Source of the DNA: Candidatus Binatia bacterium
Lineage (GTDB): Bacteria; Desulfobacterota; Binatia; HRBIN30
Direction: 5' to 3'
DNA length: 64,000 bases
NCBI GenBank assembly: GCA_023150935.1
Contig: JAKLJW010000005.1
Location: 103,162-167,161, forward strand
The position numbers were made by a program, and so were the translations under genes. The notes under the pieces were generated by a model. It saw only the letters and a program-made list of their open reading frames with translations, was not told where the DNA came from and did not search any database. Positions 8,063 through 17,209 of this stretch are shown one piece after another (position 1 is the first letter of the stretch; the number at the start of each line of letters is the position of its first letter).

Positions 8063-9352
8063 ATGTGCCTGCGTAATCTGCTCGTCCTCGTCGTCGCTTT
8101 CAACAACCTAACCGGAACGCTCGCCGCTGCCACCCCGCACCCGGCGCCCTTGAACGTTGCCACCAGCCACGACTACCCGCCGTTCTCTTTTCTCGACGAG
8201 GGCGCGGCGCGCGGGTTCGACATCCTGATGGCAGAGCGGCTCGGCCGCGATCTGGGTCGTCCGGTTGCCTTCGTTACGGTGCGTTGGCCGGATCTGCTGC
8301 CGCAGGGCCACGCCGGCAGCTTCGACGTCGCCATGAGCGGCGTCACCGTTCGCAGCGACCGGCTGCCGGTGTTCGCCTTCACTCGCCCTTACGCGCTGAC
8401 GGGCGCGGTCGCCGTGGTCCGCGCCGAGGACGGCAACCGTTTGCGGCGGGCGGAGGACCTGAACCGCCGCGACATTCGAGTTGCCGTGAACGCCGGCGGA
8501 CATCTCGAGCGGGTGGCGCGCGCGCGGTTCTCGCGCGCCGCGATCACTCCCGTAGCGGACAACGCCTCGCTGGCTGGACTGTTGCGCGGCCGCAAGGTTG
8601 ACGCGGTGATCAGCGACAGCGCCGAGGCACGCGCCTGGCGTCCGTACGGATTCGTCGTCTTCGGACCGTTCACCCGAGATCGGAAGGCGTACGCCGTTCC
8701 ACTCGCCCATGTTGACTCGATACCCACGCTCGACGCCTGGCTGGCCGAGCGCGAGGGCGATGGCTTCGTCGATGCCCAGAGGCGAACCTGGCTCGGCGCC
8801 ACCGCATCGCACAGCGCCGAGGAAATGTGCCTCGAAGCGATTGCGTCGGTCATCGAGACGCGCTTCCAGTTGATGCCGTATGTCGCGGCCGCAAAACACC
8901 GGGACGGCCTTCCGGTCACCGATCTCAGGCAGGAGCGCCGCGTGCTCGACAGTATGTGGGCGGCAACCCGGGAGGTCGGGCTCGATCCGCGCACGGCGCG
9001 ACCGCTGATCCGCCGGCTCATTCGGCTGTCAAAGCACATTCAACGCGCAACCCCACCGGCCGCGGTTGCCAACCTGATCGATATTGCCACCCTGCGGCTT
9101 GCCATTCAGACCGCAACCACTCAATTGATCGCCGAATTGCACCGGTGCCAGCCTGCCCTGCGCCAGCCGGCCGTCGAGTCAGCGCTGCGCGCCGCCATGG
9201 TGCCCATGAGCGCTTCCCTACCCCTGAACCAGAGTGACGTTGCCGGCCTTGCCGCGGCGGTAAGGCGGGTCCGTGCGGACGAGCAGCGCACAGACCGGGA
9301 AAATCGAGCCTTGGGCGGGCGTCAACGCCGTTCGATCAACTCGATCCGATAA
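8063..9352 (+). CDS. Secreted fusion: cyclohexadienyl (prephenate) dehydratase plus AroQ-gamma chorismate mutase
   Basis: 429 residues. A signal peptide occupies about residues 1-23. Residues 28-245 form a periplasmic solute-binding-like domain as in PheC (ATSHDYPPFSFLDEGAARGF, FDVAMSGVTVRSDRLPVFAF). From about residue 253 the sequence switches to an all-helical domain with the secreted chorismate mutase pattern: ETRFQLMPYVAAAKHRDGLP followed by a second helical half (LRLAIQTATTQLIAELH). Together these would turn chorismate into prephenate and then phenylpyruvate in the periplasm. The start was chosen at the ATG giving the signal peptide; the frame upstream carries no matching sequence. The 3' end overlaps gloA by 31 bp, convergently. 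Confidence 0.85.
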   Translation: MCLRNLLVLVVAFNNLTGTLAAATPHPAPLNVATSHDYPPFSFLDEGAARGFDILMAERLGRDLGRPVAFVTVRWPDLLPQGHAGSFDVAMSGVTVRSDRLPVFAFTRPYALTGAVAVVRAEDGNRLRRAEDLNRRDIRVAVNAGGHLERVARARFSRAAITPVADNASLAGLLRGRKVDAVISDSAEARAWRPYGFVVFGPFTRDRKAYAVPLAHVDSIPTLDAWLAEREGDGFVDAQRRTWLGATASHSAEEMCLEAIASVIETRFQLMPYVAAAKHRDGLPVTDLRQERRVLDSMWAATREVGLDPRTARPLIRRLIRLSKHIQRATPPAAVANLIDIATLRLAIQTATTQLIAELHRCQPALRQPAVESALRAAMVPMSASLPLNQSDVAGLAAAVRRVRADEQRTDRENRALGGRQRRSINSIR

Positions 9353-9705
9353 CCGTCCGGATCCTCGACGAAGGCGATCACGGTGCTGCCGAACTTCATC
9401 GGGCCGGGTTCGCGAACGATCTTGACGCCCCTGGCGCGCAACCGCTCGCAGGTGTGGTGGATGTCCTCGACGCCGATGGCGAGATGGCCGAATGCCGTGC
9501 CCAACTCGTACGAGTGCGTGTCCCAGTTGTGGGTCAGTTCGATCACCGTATGGTCGGCTTCCTCGCCGTAACCGACGAAGGCCAGCGTGAAACGGCCGTC
9601 CGGGTAGTCCTTCCGGCGCAGGAGCGTCATCCGCAGCCCTTCGCAGTAGAAGCGTATGGCCGCGTCGAGATCCCTGACGCGAATCATCGTGTGCAAGAGC
9701 CTCAT
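9322..9705 (-). CDS. gloA: Lactoylglutathione lyase (glyoxalase I)
   Basis: 127 residues, the usual single-domain length. It isomerises the methylglyoxal-glutathione hemithioacetal to S-lactoylglutathione. The two beta-alpha-beta modules of the VOC fold are seen: LLHTMIRVRDLDAAIRFYCE at the start (metal ligand His5), an E in HTVIELTHNW, FGHLAIGVEDI in the second module and FVEDPDGYRIELIE at the end. These give the expected H/E/H/E metal-binding set. It is a single gene convergent with the dehydratase/mutase fusion. Confidence 0.95.
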   Translation of the reverse strand: MRLLHTMIRVRDLDAAIRFYCEGLRMTLLRRKDYPDGRFTLAFVGYGEEADHTVIELTHNWDTHSYELGTAFGHLAIGVEDIHHTCERLRARGVKIVREPGPMKFGSTVIAFVEDPDGYRIELIERR

Positions 9706-9835
9706 CGATCCCTCCGTCCCGGCTCCCGGTAAACTGCGATCGAGGCGCCTCCCCGGCGGTGCGCGAATTCCGCGACCGACCGTTTCCTCGACTTCCTGCC
9801 CGACGCGCGGCCGACCGTCTCCATTCCCTCGCCAG

Positions 9836-11431
9836 TCACCTGGTCAGATCTTCGATGTGCGCGCTCGCGAAGGCGGCGAAGTCCTCCCGGTAAACGTCCG
9901 CAAAAGCCGTCGCAAACTCTCCCGTTCGACCCATCGCCGCCAGCAACTGGCGGAGCCGGGCAGCGCCGTAGCGATCGATCAGGGCACGCACGGTAAGGTA
10001 GCTCTGAGCGTAAGCCACATCGATGCGCTCGGCGGGCAGCGCGATAAACGACCCCGTGAGGTCGCGCAACTCGAACAGCTCCCGATTACTGATCCGCTCC
10101 TCGGCCCAAGCGACCCGCTCTCCCTCGCTGTCCTCTTCCGCCCAGACGGCCAGTCCTTCGTTGAGCCATACGGGGCACGACGTGCCGGCGAGTCGGCGAA
10201 TGACGCTGTGGGCGTATTCGTGCCGCGCGATTCGGGCCAGCTGCGGGTTGTCGGCGGTCAGGCCCCGCACCGGGAACTTGATCCGGCCGTCGTAAGCACC
10301 GCTCGCCCAATCCGGGGTCTGGGTTATGGCGTGGAAATCCTGCTGTGCGTATAGCACGACGGGCGTGCGCCCGTCCGGATAATAGTCGAACTTGGCTCCG
10401 ACGCTGTAGTAAGCCTCGTCGAGGGCATCGAGCATGACCCGCACGGCCGACTGGTCGCCGCCGTCGCCGAACGAAATGCGGAAATGCGGATCGTGCACCG
10501 CAACGAAGTCCCACTCGGCATCGACTTCGCGGCCGAGTTGTTGGACTCGCCGCTCTAGCTCCGGCTCCGTCGGACCGTTATCGCGCGCCCGCTGCAAGAG
10601 TTCGAGCGCTTCGGCACGCCGATCCTGCTGAGTGTAAACGTCCGCCAGGGCCAGCAGCGTACCCCGACTGCCGGGCACCAGTTCGAGGGCCCGCTCGAGC
10701 AGCTCTGCGGCTTCAGCCGTCTGGCCCTGACGCAGCCGTGCTATGCCAAGCGCTTGCAGAACCTCGGCCCTCTCGCCCAGCTCCGCCGCCGCGCCGAGGT
10801 GCTCGACGGCGGCGGCGAGGTTGTTGGCGTTGAGCTCGGCAACGCCCCAGTTGTGCAGGGCCGTCTGCAGATTGCGCAATAAGACGGGGTGCTCGGGATT
10901 GCCCTCGAGGTCGCCCTCGATCTCCTCGACTTGCGTCCGGAAAGTTCCCGCGTCCACCGCCGGACCCGGTCCGGCACCGGCGTCATCGGCACCGGCGACT
11001 CCCGCCGAGGGATCGGGGGCAAGCGCCGCGGGTCCTGCCTGCGGGGCGACCGGGGGACGCGCGGGCGCCGGGCGCCGCCCCGACAGGTCGGGCGCCAGCC
11101 ACGCCGTGATTGCGGCGACAGCCGTCGCGGCAGCCAACCAGCGCATGCCCGCTCCCGCCCCACGACCGCGCGAGCCAGACGACGGCATCCGCGTCGGTGC
11201 GGCCTCGACTCGCACCTGGGCGCCGAGGTCGCGCAGTTGCGCTGCGAAGGTCGCCGCCGCCTCCGTATCGAGCTCGGCGAACAGCCGCACCGGCGTGACC
11301 GTTTCCGAGCTCAGAGCCGCGGGCCCGGCCGGTCGCGCCGGTTGGTGTTTCACCCAGTCGATGACGCGAGCGCGCGCAAGGTCGTTACGGTACCCGCACA
11401 GGATGACATCGACACAGCCGGGGCGCGACAT
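9836..11431 (-). CDS. Membrane-anchored TPR protein with peptidase-MA-like gluzincin domain
   Basis: About 531 residues. An N-terminal alpha/beta domain (about 1-80, starting CVDVILCGYRNDLARARVIDW) is followed by one membrane helix near 95-115, a Pro/Ala-rich linker, a TPR region (about 170-290) and a C-terminal peptidase domain. The zinc motif is HEYAH at residues 404-408, with a downstream WLNEGLAVWAEE supplying the third ligand. It is likely an inner-membrane protein with the protease domain outside the cytoplasm; the substrate is unknown. The start at 11431 is preferred over an ATG six codons upstream, but the call is not firm. Confidence 0.8.
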   Translation of the reverse strand: MSRPGCVDVILCGYRNDLARARVIDWVKHQPARPAGPAALSSETVTPVRLFAELDTEAAATFAAQLRDLGAQVRVEAAPTRMPSSGSRGRGAGAGMRWLAAATAVAAITAWLAPDLSGRRPAPARPPVAPQAGPAALAPDPSAGVAGADDAGAGPGPAVDAGTFRTQVEEIEGDLEGNPEHPVLLRNLQTALHNWGVAELNANNLAAAVEHLGAAAELGERAEVLQALGIARLRQGQTAEAAELLERALELVPGSRGTLLALADVYTQQDRRAEALELLQRARDNGPTEPELERRVQQLGREVDAEWDFVAVHDPHFRISFGDGGDQSAVRVMLDALDEAYYSVGAKFDYYPDGRTPVVLYAQQDFHAITQTPDWASGAYDGRIKFPVRGLTADNPQLARIARHEYAHSVIRRLAGTSCPVWLNEGLAVWAEEDSEGERVAWAEERISNRELFELRDLTGSFIALPAERIDVAYAQSYLTVRALIDRYGAARLRQLLAAMGRTGEFATAFADVYREDFAAFASAHIEDLTR

Positions 11432-11488
11432 CTCCCAGGAGTCTACCATACGGAGGGGGTTCGTTGTGCGCGGTGCCCGTCCCGTGCC

Positions 11489-11803
11489 TCAGTGCACCAC
11501 CTTCGGCAGGTCCGTAGCGGCCGAGATGGGGCCAAAGGCCGCCTCGTAGCGCCCGACGTTCTCCTCGATGGCCTTGAGGATGCGTTTGACGTGCTCCGGC
11601 GTCGTGATGACACGGGCTCGCAGGTTGGCGATAGCCTGGCCGTCGGGTGTGCGCTGCGGCTGGACGAAAAGAAAGTCGAGTACGAACTCTTCTTTCCGGT
11701 GCGTAATCATCATGAGGTTGGCGTACACCCCGGGGGCGTGCTGCGGATCTATTTGAATCGATAGTTGCTGCCCCGGCGCTGTTGGTGCCTTCTCATCGGA
11801 CAT
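11489..11803 (-). CDS. DUF3467 family protein
   Basis: 104 residues, typical length for DUF3467. The central beta-rich part has the family pattern: GVYANLMMITHRKEEFVLDF, then TPDGQAIANLRARVITTPEH and a helix VKRILKAIEENVGRYEAAF. Family members are small cytoplasmic proteins of unknown function with an immunoglobulin-like strand arrangement. An AGGAGG-like sequence precedes the ATG. It sits between the TPR/gluzincin gene and a decayed hydrolase on the same strand. Confidence 0.85.
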   Translation of the reverse strand: MSDEKAPTAPGQQLSIQIDPQHAPGVYANLMMITHRKEEFVLDFLFVQPQRTPDGQAIANLRARVITTPEHVKRILKAIEENVGRYEAAFGPISAATDLPKVVH

Positions 11804-11828
11804 GGGTCCCTCCTCGTTGCGTCGCCCG

Positions 11829-12017
11829 TCAGGGCAGCGCGTGCAGCCACCGCGTATACGTATCGACGATCTCGTCCCACACGGCGGCCGGCTCGCGGCC
11901 GAGCGACTTCGGCAGATTGAAAGAATGATCGGCGCCCTCGATTGCCTTCTACGTCACTGCCGGCAGGGGCGACAACGCGCTCCGGAGCAGATCGAGGCTT
12001 GCGAGGGGTCGCGCGTA
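11829..12017 (-). pseudogene. C-terminal remnant of an alpha/beta hydrolase, interrupted by an amber stop
   Basis: The minus strand reads RPLASLDLLRSALSPLPAV, then a threonine and a TAG codon, then KAIEGADHSFNLPKSLGRE and a terminal WLHALP. The block around EGADHSF matches the catalytic-His end of small predicted alpha/beta hydrolases (COG3571-like), with the preceding helix in register on the other side of the TAG. No upstream catalytic domain is present, so this is a broken and truncated gene. The assignment rests on about 60 residues. Confidence 0.55.
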
Positions 12018-12060
12018 CCGGCCCCGCAGCCCGCCCCCGCAGCCCGCCCCGATCTTCGCT

Positions 12061-12495
12061 TCAGCGCGCGCCGGTCCCGGGCACGGGCACTCTCCCGGCA
12101 ACTCTCCGCGGCGTGATCCGGCAATCGCCATCGAGGCAGCCGCCGTCCTTGACGATCAGGCTGGTGGCCTCCACGGTGCCGATGAGACGTCCGCTCCCGC
12201 CGATCTCGACACGTTCCGCACCGAGCACATCGCCCCTGACCTCGCCGAGAACGATCAAGTGAGGGGCGCGCACGGCGCCCTCGATGAACCCTCTTTCGCC
12301 AACTACGAGCAGGTCGGTGGCCCTCACTTCGCCGCGCAATGTCCCATCGATCCGTGTCGGCGCGTTGAAACTGAGCCGCCCGCTTACCACCGTGTCTGGA
12401 CCGAGCGAAGACCGCAACACCGGAACCGCCCCGGCCACTTTGACGTCCTCGCCGCTCGTCCAGCCGGCGTCGGCGTCGCTCGGACCGCTGGTCAT
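12061..12495 (-). CDS. Bactofilin (polymer-forming cytoskeletal protein)
   Basis: 144 residues. The core is a run of short beta-helix repeats typical of bactofilins: VSGRLSFNAPTRIDGTLRGE, LLVVGERGFIEGAVRAPHLI, VLGEVRGDVLGAERVEI and GRLIGTVEATSLIVKDGG. Bactofilins polymerise without nucleotide into filaments under the membrane and help shape cells or place enzymes. The ATG at 12495 has GGGGAG just upstream; a longer frame exists but lacks similarity. It lies just after the ABC ATPase gene on the same strand. Confidence 0.93.
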   Translation of the reverse strand: MTSGPSDADAGWTSGEDVKVAGAVPVLRSSLGPDTVVSGRLSFNAPTRIDGTLRGEVRATDLLVVGERGFIEGAVRAPHLIVLGEVRGDVLGAERVEIGGSGRLIGTVEATSLIVKDGGCLDGDCRITPRRVAGRVPVPGTGAR

Positions 12496-12554
12496 CTCCC
12501 CACTCCGCCTCGAGAATACCACGGCTATCCTCCTCAACGAGCCGTCAACCCGAC

Positions 12555-13541
12555 TCACGCCGGAAATACGTGGCAGGCCACGGCATGCCCGTCGGACCCG
12601 GGCGTCAACAGGGGCCGCTCCCCGCCGCATTGCTTCACCGCATGCGGGCAGCGGGGGTGGAACGCGCAACCGGACGGCGGAGCGACCGGGCTCGGCACAT
12701 CACCGCCGACGCGTATGCGCTCGCGCCGCGCCGCCGGATCAGGAACCGGCACGGCCGACAGCAAGGCGCGTGTGTAAGGATGGCGGGGCTGGCGATAGAG
12801 CGCAGCGCAGTCCGCCAGTTCCACGATTCGGCCAAGGTACATGACCGCCACCCGATCGCTTATATGTTTCACAACTCGAAGGTCATGCGCAATGAACACC
12901 GTCGTTAGATGAAGCTCGTCCTGGAGGTCCATGAGCAGATTGATGATCTGGGCCTGCACCGAGACGTCGAGCGCGGACACCGGCTCGTCGGCGACGATGA
13001 CGCGCGGCCGCACGGCAAGGGCGCGGGCAATCCCCACTCGCTGGCGCTGACCCCCACTGAGTTCGTGCGGAAAGCGATCGAGCGTGTCCGGACGCAGACC
13101 CACCTGGGCGAGCAAGGCCAGCACCGCCTGACGGCGCGCCGGACCGGCCACGATGCCGTGGATCGCCAGACCTTCGGCAACGATGTGTTCCACGCGCAGG
13201 CGCGGGTTCAGCGATCCGATGGGGTCTTGAAACACGATCTGCAGGTCGCGGCGACGTCGGCGCAGCTCCGCGCCTCCAAGGGTGGTCAGGTCGACGCCGT
13301 CAAACCAGACGCTTCCGGAGGTCGGCTGCTCGAGGCGCACCAGCAAGCGAGCCAGCGTCGACTTGCCGCAGCCCGACTCGCCAACCACTCCCAGCGTTTC
13401 GCCGGCACGCACCTGCAGGTCCACGCTTTCCACCGCGCGGACCACAGGTCCTCCGGCGAAGATGCCACCGCCGGCGGCGAAGTGCCTCGTAAGATGGCGG
13501 GCCTCGAGTAAGACCTCCGCGCGGCGCTCCACGGTCGTCAC
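12555..13541 (-). CDS. Peptide-type ABC transporter ATP-binding protein, DppF/OppF type
   Basis: 328 residues. It has Walker [11 protein letters not shown]-loop [12 protein letters not shown], signature [15 protein letters not shown] and Walker [15 protein letters not shown]. The C-terminal oligopeptide-family extension ends with [15 protein letters not shown], a Cys-containing segment found in DppF/OppF. I chose the GTG at 13541 because it overlaps the stop of the DppD-type gene (GTGA). It should pair with the DppD-type ATPase and energise a two-permease peptide channel, most simply the one at 2234-4012. Confidence 0.94.
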   Translation of the reverse strand: MTTVERRAEVLLEARHLTRHFAAGGGIFAGGPVVRAVESVDLQVRAGETLGVVGESGCGKSTLARLLVRLEQPTSGSVWFDGVDLTTLGGAELRRRRRDLQIVFQDPIGSLNPRLRVEHIVAEGLAIHGIVAGPARRQAVLALLAQVGLRPDTLDRFPHELSGGQRQRVGIARALAVRPRVIVADEPVSALDVSVQAQIINLLMDLQDELHLTTVFIAHDLRVVKHISDRVAVMYLGRIVELADCAALYRQPRHPYTRALLSAVPVPDPAARRERIRVGGDVPSPVAPPSGCAFHPRCPHAVKQCGGERPLLTPGSDGHAVACHVFPA

Positions 13542-14530
13542 GCCGTCCCCTCCTCGACCCGCAAACAGGCGACGCGGTGATGCGGTCCCCGAACGCCCAG
13601 GGCCAGCTCCTCGATCGCGCAGCGATCCACGGCCTGCGGACAGCGATCCCGAAAAGGGCATCCGGAGGGAAGTGCGTCGAGTTCCGGTACCAGACCGGGA
13701 ACCACTTCGAGCCGACGGGCCGGCGCCGGTTCGAGACCGGGAATCGCTCGCAACAGGCCCCGGGTATAGGGATGGAGCGGGTTCGCGAACAGCGCCGGCA
13801 CGGACGCCAACTCCACCGCCCGACCGGCGTACATGACGAGCACCTCGTCGGCCCGTTCGGCGATCACGCCGAGGTCGTGTGTCACCAGGATCAGCGCCAT
13901 GCCGGAGTCTGCCTGCAGGACGGCCAACAGGTCGAGAATGGCGGCCTCGATAGTCACGTCGAGCGCAGTCGTCGGTTCGTCAGCCACCAATACTCGCGGC
14001 CGGCACGCCAACGCCATGGCGATCATGACGCGCTGGCGCGTGCCCCCGCTAAGCTCGTGAGGGTAGGCATTGACGCGGCTCTCCGGCGCCGGGATCTCGA
14101 CGCGACGCAGCATCTCGACTGCCCGTGCCCGCGCCGCGCGTCGGCTCGCTCTCTCGTGTAGGCGTACCGCTTCCGCGATCTGCTCGCCCACCGTCAGAAC
14201 CGGGTTGAGCGAGGTCATGGGCTCCTGGAATACCATCGCGATCGCCCCGCCGCGCACAGCCCGCATGGCGCGCTCGTTCAGGTGCAGCAGTTCCCTTCCG
14301 TCGAGACGCACACTCCCGCCGGTCACGCGGGCGGTGGGGGGCAGTAGTCGTAGCAAAGACAGGGCGGTGAGCGTCTTGCCGCAACCTGACTCCCCCACGA
14401 TCCCCAGGGTGCGGCCCGCCTCGACGCGGAAGTCGATACCGTCGACGGCGCGCACGGGACCTCGCGGCGTCGACAAGGAAGCGCACAGGCCACGCACTTC
14501 CAGCACCGGCATCGTCGAACTGGCGCTCAC
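13538..14530 (-). CDS. Peptide-type ABC transporter ATP-binding protein, DppD/OppD type
   Basis: 330 residues. It has Walker [22 protein letters not shown]-loop [19 protein letters not shown], signature [15 protein letters not shown] and Walker [15 protein letters not shown], plus the C-terminal extension with [15 protein letters not shown]. Its start overlaps the stop of the LolB-like lipoprotein gene (ATGA) and its stop overlaps the DppF-type start. The four minus-strand genes from 17144 down to 12555 therefore look co-transcribed, which links peptide transport to two lipoproteins without an obvious functional reason. Confidence 0.94.
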   Translation of the reverse strand: MSASSTMPVLEVRGLCASLSTPRGPVRAVDGIDFRVEAGRTLGIVGESGCGKTLTALSLLRLLPPTARVTGGSVRLDGRELLHLNERAMRAVRGGAIAMVFQEPMTSLNPVLTVGEQIAEAVRLHERASRRAARARAVEMLRRVEIPAPESRVNAYPHELSGGTRQRVMIAMALACRPRVLVADEPTTALDVTIEAAILDLLAVLQADSGMALILVTHDLGVIAERADEVLVMYAGRAVELASVPALFANPLHPYTRGLLRAIPGLEPAPARRLEVVPGLVPELDALPSGCPFRDRCPQAVDRCAIEELALGVRGPHHRVACLRVEEGTA

Positions 14531-15342
14531 TCCCCGGCTGTATCGAGGGATACGACTCGCGCTCCCGCCGGGGCGCGGAGCGCGAAGGCGGCGGCATCGA
14601 GCCGTGGATTGACGTCGATGTCGTTCAAGGCGATGTCGACGGCGCGACCCAGCGGGGGCGCCTCCAGAATGATGCGCGTCGGCAGCGAGGCACCGGCGTA
14701 GGTCTCATGGCCGTCGAAGCTGGCTCGCCAGAGCACCTCGCCAGCATCGTTGCGGTCCTCGACCGCCACGGGCAACCACGCTGCCGTGAACCAGGTGATC
14801 CGACTGCCACCGACCATCGGCTGCGTGAGCGCGATCCAGCCCGTACCGGAATCGACGGCCACCTCTCCCCCGGCGGCTCCCGGCTGGCTCGGCGGCGTTC
14901 CCAACAGGAGATCGACGAGGTGGTCCGGGGCAAGTCCAACCCCGGCGTAGCGCGACAGGTTCTCAGGTGAGGCCGTGCCGGTGTAGACCGTATCCTCTCC
15001 GCTGGCGTAGGCGCGAAGCTGTCCCTCATCGACGGTGAAGACGAGGAGCGAACCGAAGGCCGAGAGAACCTCGACCCGCAGCCGTGCCGGGCGGGCAACC
15101 ACAATGGCCTCGCGCGACGCCACCGTCCCGGCGGGGTCCTTGATGCGCACCCGCGCCAGGGCTCTGAGCGTGCTGACCGATTCACGCCGTGAAGATACCA
15201 CGCTATCGAGCTCCTGCGGGGTCGGCAGCGTCGTCGAAGGTGGGATCTCCGCCTGACGGCGTAAGCCGCAGCCGCCGAGGCTCAGTCCGCAGACGATCGC
15301 CGTAGCAACCGCGAGGCGCAGGGGGCGTAGGGAGGAGGGCAC
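14527..15342 (-). CDS. LolB/DUF4292-like outer-membrane lipoprotein
   Basis: 271 residues. The signal peptide ends in a lipobox (SLGGC, Cys about residue 25). The rest is a beta-rich fold with LRALARVRIKDPAGTVASRE and LRVEVLSAFGSLLVFTVDEG, the pattern of DUF4292 and LolB-like proteins that cradle lipid or lipoprotein in the periplasm. It lies 11 bp after the TPR lipoprotein gene and overlaps the next ATPase start by 4 bp. In deltaproteobacteria-like genomes this kind of protein often follows a TPR lipoprotein, as here. Confidence 0.8.
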   Translation of the reverse strand: MPSSLRPLRLAVATAIVCGLSLGGCGLRRQAEIPPSTTLPTPQELDSVVSSRRESVSTLRALARVRIKDPAGTVASREAIVVARPARLRVEVLSAFGSLLVFTVDEGQLRAYASGEDTVYTGTASPENLSRYAGVGLAPDHLVDLLLGTPPSQPGAAGGEVAVDSGTGWIALTQPMVGGSRITWFTAAWLPVAVEDRNDAGEVLWRASFDGHETYAGASLPTRIILEAPPLGRAVDIALNDIDVNPRLDAAAFALRAPAGARVVSLDTAGE

Positions 15343-15353
15343 GGTTGCGGGAC

Positions 15354-17144
15354 TCAGGATTCTCGTTCGGTGCTCGAAGACCGCGTGCTCTCGATGGCAC
15401 GGATCTTACCCTTGAGGCGGTCCGCCTGCTCGGGTTCCTTCGTACGCGAGAGCGCGCTCTGGTAAAGGTTGAGGGCCTCGCGCCACCGGCCGGTCTCCCG
15501 ATAGGCGTCGGCAAGGTGTTCGACGATCGTCGGGTCCTCACCGGTCAGTTCCACGGCGCGTTCGAGCTGCTCAACCGCTGCCGGATACTGACCGCGTTGG
15601 AAGTACACCCAGCCGAGGCTGTCGACGTAATATCCGTCGTTCGGGTCGATCGCCAGGGCCCGCTGGATGAGGCTCTCGGCCTCCTCGAGATGCGTGCCCA
15701 TTTCGGCATACGTGTACCCGAGGTAGTTCAATGCGGGCGCGTTGTTGGGGTTGATTTCGATCGCGCGTCGCATTTCCTCGATGCAGGCGTTCTTATCCTT
15801 GGCCTCGTCGTACAGAGCGCCGAGCGTGAACCGGTACTTATCGTTGTTCGGGTCCTTGGCGATCAGCCCCCGCATCAGATCGATGGCTTTGCTGAGGTCG
15901 CCCTTCTCCCGGTACATCGACGCCAGCAAGCCGGCAAGGTCGGAGCTGTCGGGGCGCGTGTCGAGCCCGCGTCGCACGGCGTCGATCGCTTGATCGAGCT
16001 TGCCTTGCTTCTGGTAAATGAATCCCATTCGGACGCAGGCGTCGCCGTAGAAATCGGACGAGCTCGGCACGCGCTCGAAGGCGTCCAGCGCGCGGGGATA
16101 ATCCTTCAGCTCGCTGTACACCGACCCCAGGTAGTACCGCACGCGGTCGTTGCCGGGTTCCGCCGCGAGCACCAGCGTGAACTCCGTTGCAGCGCGATCG
16201 AAATCGCCCTTTTCGTAGTAGATGAGCCCGATCTTGACGCGCGTTTCCTGCGGATCGCTTTCGAGCTTCTCGAGCTCGCGGAACTGGGAGAGCGCCTCGT
16301 CGAGCTTACGCTGGCCGACGTACAGGCCGCCAAGGCGCCGGCGTACCGCGGCGCTCTGCGGCTCGGAACGCAGAATGCGCTGGTAGATCTCGATGGCGCG
16401 ATCCGGTTCGTTCCGGGCTTCGTAAAGCATCGCCATGTCGAGGAGCACCATCTCCGAATGGGGATTGAGCTTTAGAGCCTGGTCGAAAGCCTTCTCGGCG
16501 GTCGGGTAGTTACGTGCGGCGGCGTGGACGCGGCCCAGGTAGTAATAACCGAGGAACGAAGTCGGGTTCATGCGCGTCAGCCGTTCGAGGGTGCCGACGG
16601 CCAACTCGTACTGACCCTGCTTTCCATAGAGGGCGCCCAGAAAGAGATGGGCTTCCTGGTTCGTCGGATCGAGTTGCAGGACGTTCTGATACTCGCGCAC
16701 CGCTGCGTCGTCGTCCCCGCCGGCCGAGAGAATCCCCGCCAACAGTATCCGCGCCTGCGCGTTCTCAGGTTCCAGCACCACGCTCTGGCGCACCTGCTCC
16801 ATGGCGTCCTGCAAGCGATTGGCCCTCACGTACAGCATCGCCAACCGACTGCGCAGCAGGGCGGTATCGGGATCCGCCTCAACCGCCCTCTCGTACTCCT
16901 CCATGGCGACTTCCTGATCGCCCTGATTGACGGCGATTTCCGCTTTCAAGAAATGACCCAATGCCTCGGCATCGGGTGGAATAGGCGCACTACCCGCTTG
17001 CGCGGGACCAAGCTCGGTCGACCAGGGAGCTGGTCGGCCGGACGAAAACATGGAGCGCAAGGTGGCGCATCCGCTCAGAGTGAATGTGCAGCCCGCGAGT
17101 ACCGCTGCCGCACCGACCGCCAAGGACGCCGTGGGGTTTGCCAT
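15354..17144 (-). CDS. TPR-repeat lipoprotein
   Basis: 596 residues. The ATG at 17144 gives a signal peptide with the lipobox LSGC, so it is probably a lipoprotein. From about residue 60 to the end the protein is an almost unbroken array of tetratricopeptide repeats (for example ALGHFLKAEIAVNQGDQEVA, FLGYYYLGRVHAAARNYPTA, ALNYLGYTYAEMGTHLEEA). TPR arrays serve as protein-binding scaffolds, often in outer-membrane assembly or envelope secretion. It starts the operon with the LolB-like lipoprotein and two ATPases. Partners are unknown. Confidence 0.9.
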   Translation of the reverse strand: MANPTASLAVGAAAVLAGCTFTLSGCATLRSMFSSGRPAPWSTELGPAQAGSAPIPPDAEALGHFLKAEIAVNQGDQEVAMEEYERAVEADPDTALLRSRLAMLYVRANRLQDAMEQVRQSVVLEPENAQARILLAGILSAGGDDDAAVREYQNVLQLDPTNQEAHLFLGALYGKQGQYELAVGTLERLTRMNPTSFLGYYYLGRVHAAARNYPTAEKAFDQALKLNPHSEMVLLDMAMLYEARNEPDRAIEIYQRILRSEPQSAAVRRRLGGLYVGQRKLDEALSQFRELEKLESDPQETRVKIGLIYYEKGDFDRAATEFTLVLAAEPGNDRVRYYLGSVYSELKDYPRALDAFERVPSSSDFYGDACVRMGFIYQKQGKLDQAIDAVRRGLDTRPDSSDLAGLLASMYREKGDLSKAIDLMRGLIAKDPNNDKYRFTLGALYDEAKDKNACIEEMRRAIEINPNNAPALNYLGYTYAEMGTHLEEAESLIQRALAIDPNDGYYVDSLGWVYFQRGQYPAAVEQLERAVELTGEDPTIVEHLADAYRETGRWREALNLYQSALSRTKEPEQADRLKGKIRAIESTRSSSTERES

Positions 17145-17209
17145 CGATTGGCACAGCATAAACGTCCCGGCAGACGCGAGCAATCGACGGCGGCCTGCCC
17201 GCCGCGCGC

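Noticed and set aside
11949..11951. Amber codon in the hydrolase fragment read as pyrrolysine
   Set aside because: The gene is also truncated and no pyl genes are in the window; ordinary decay is simpler.
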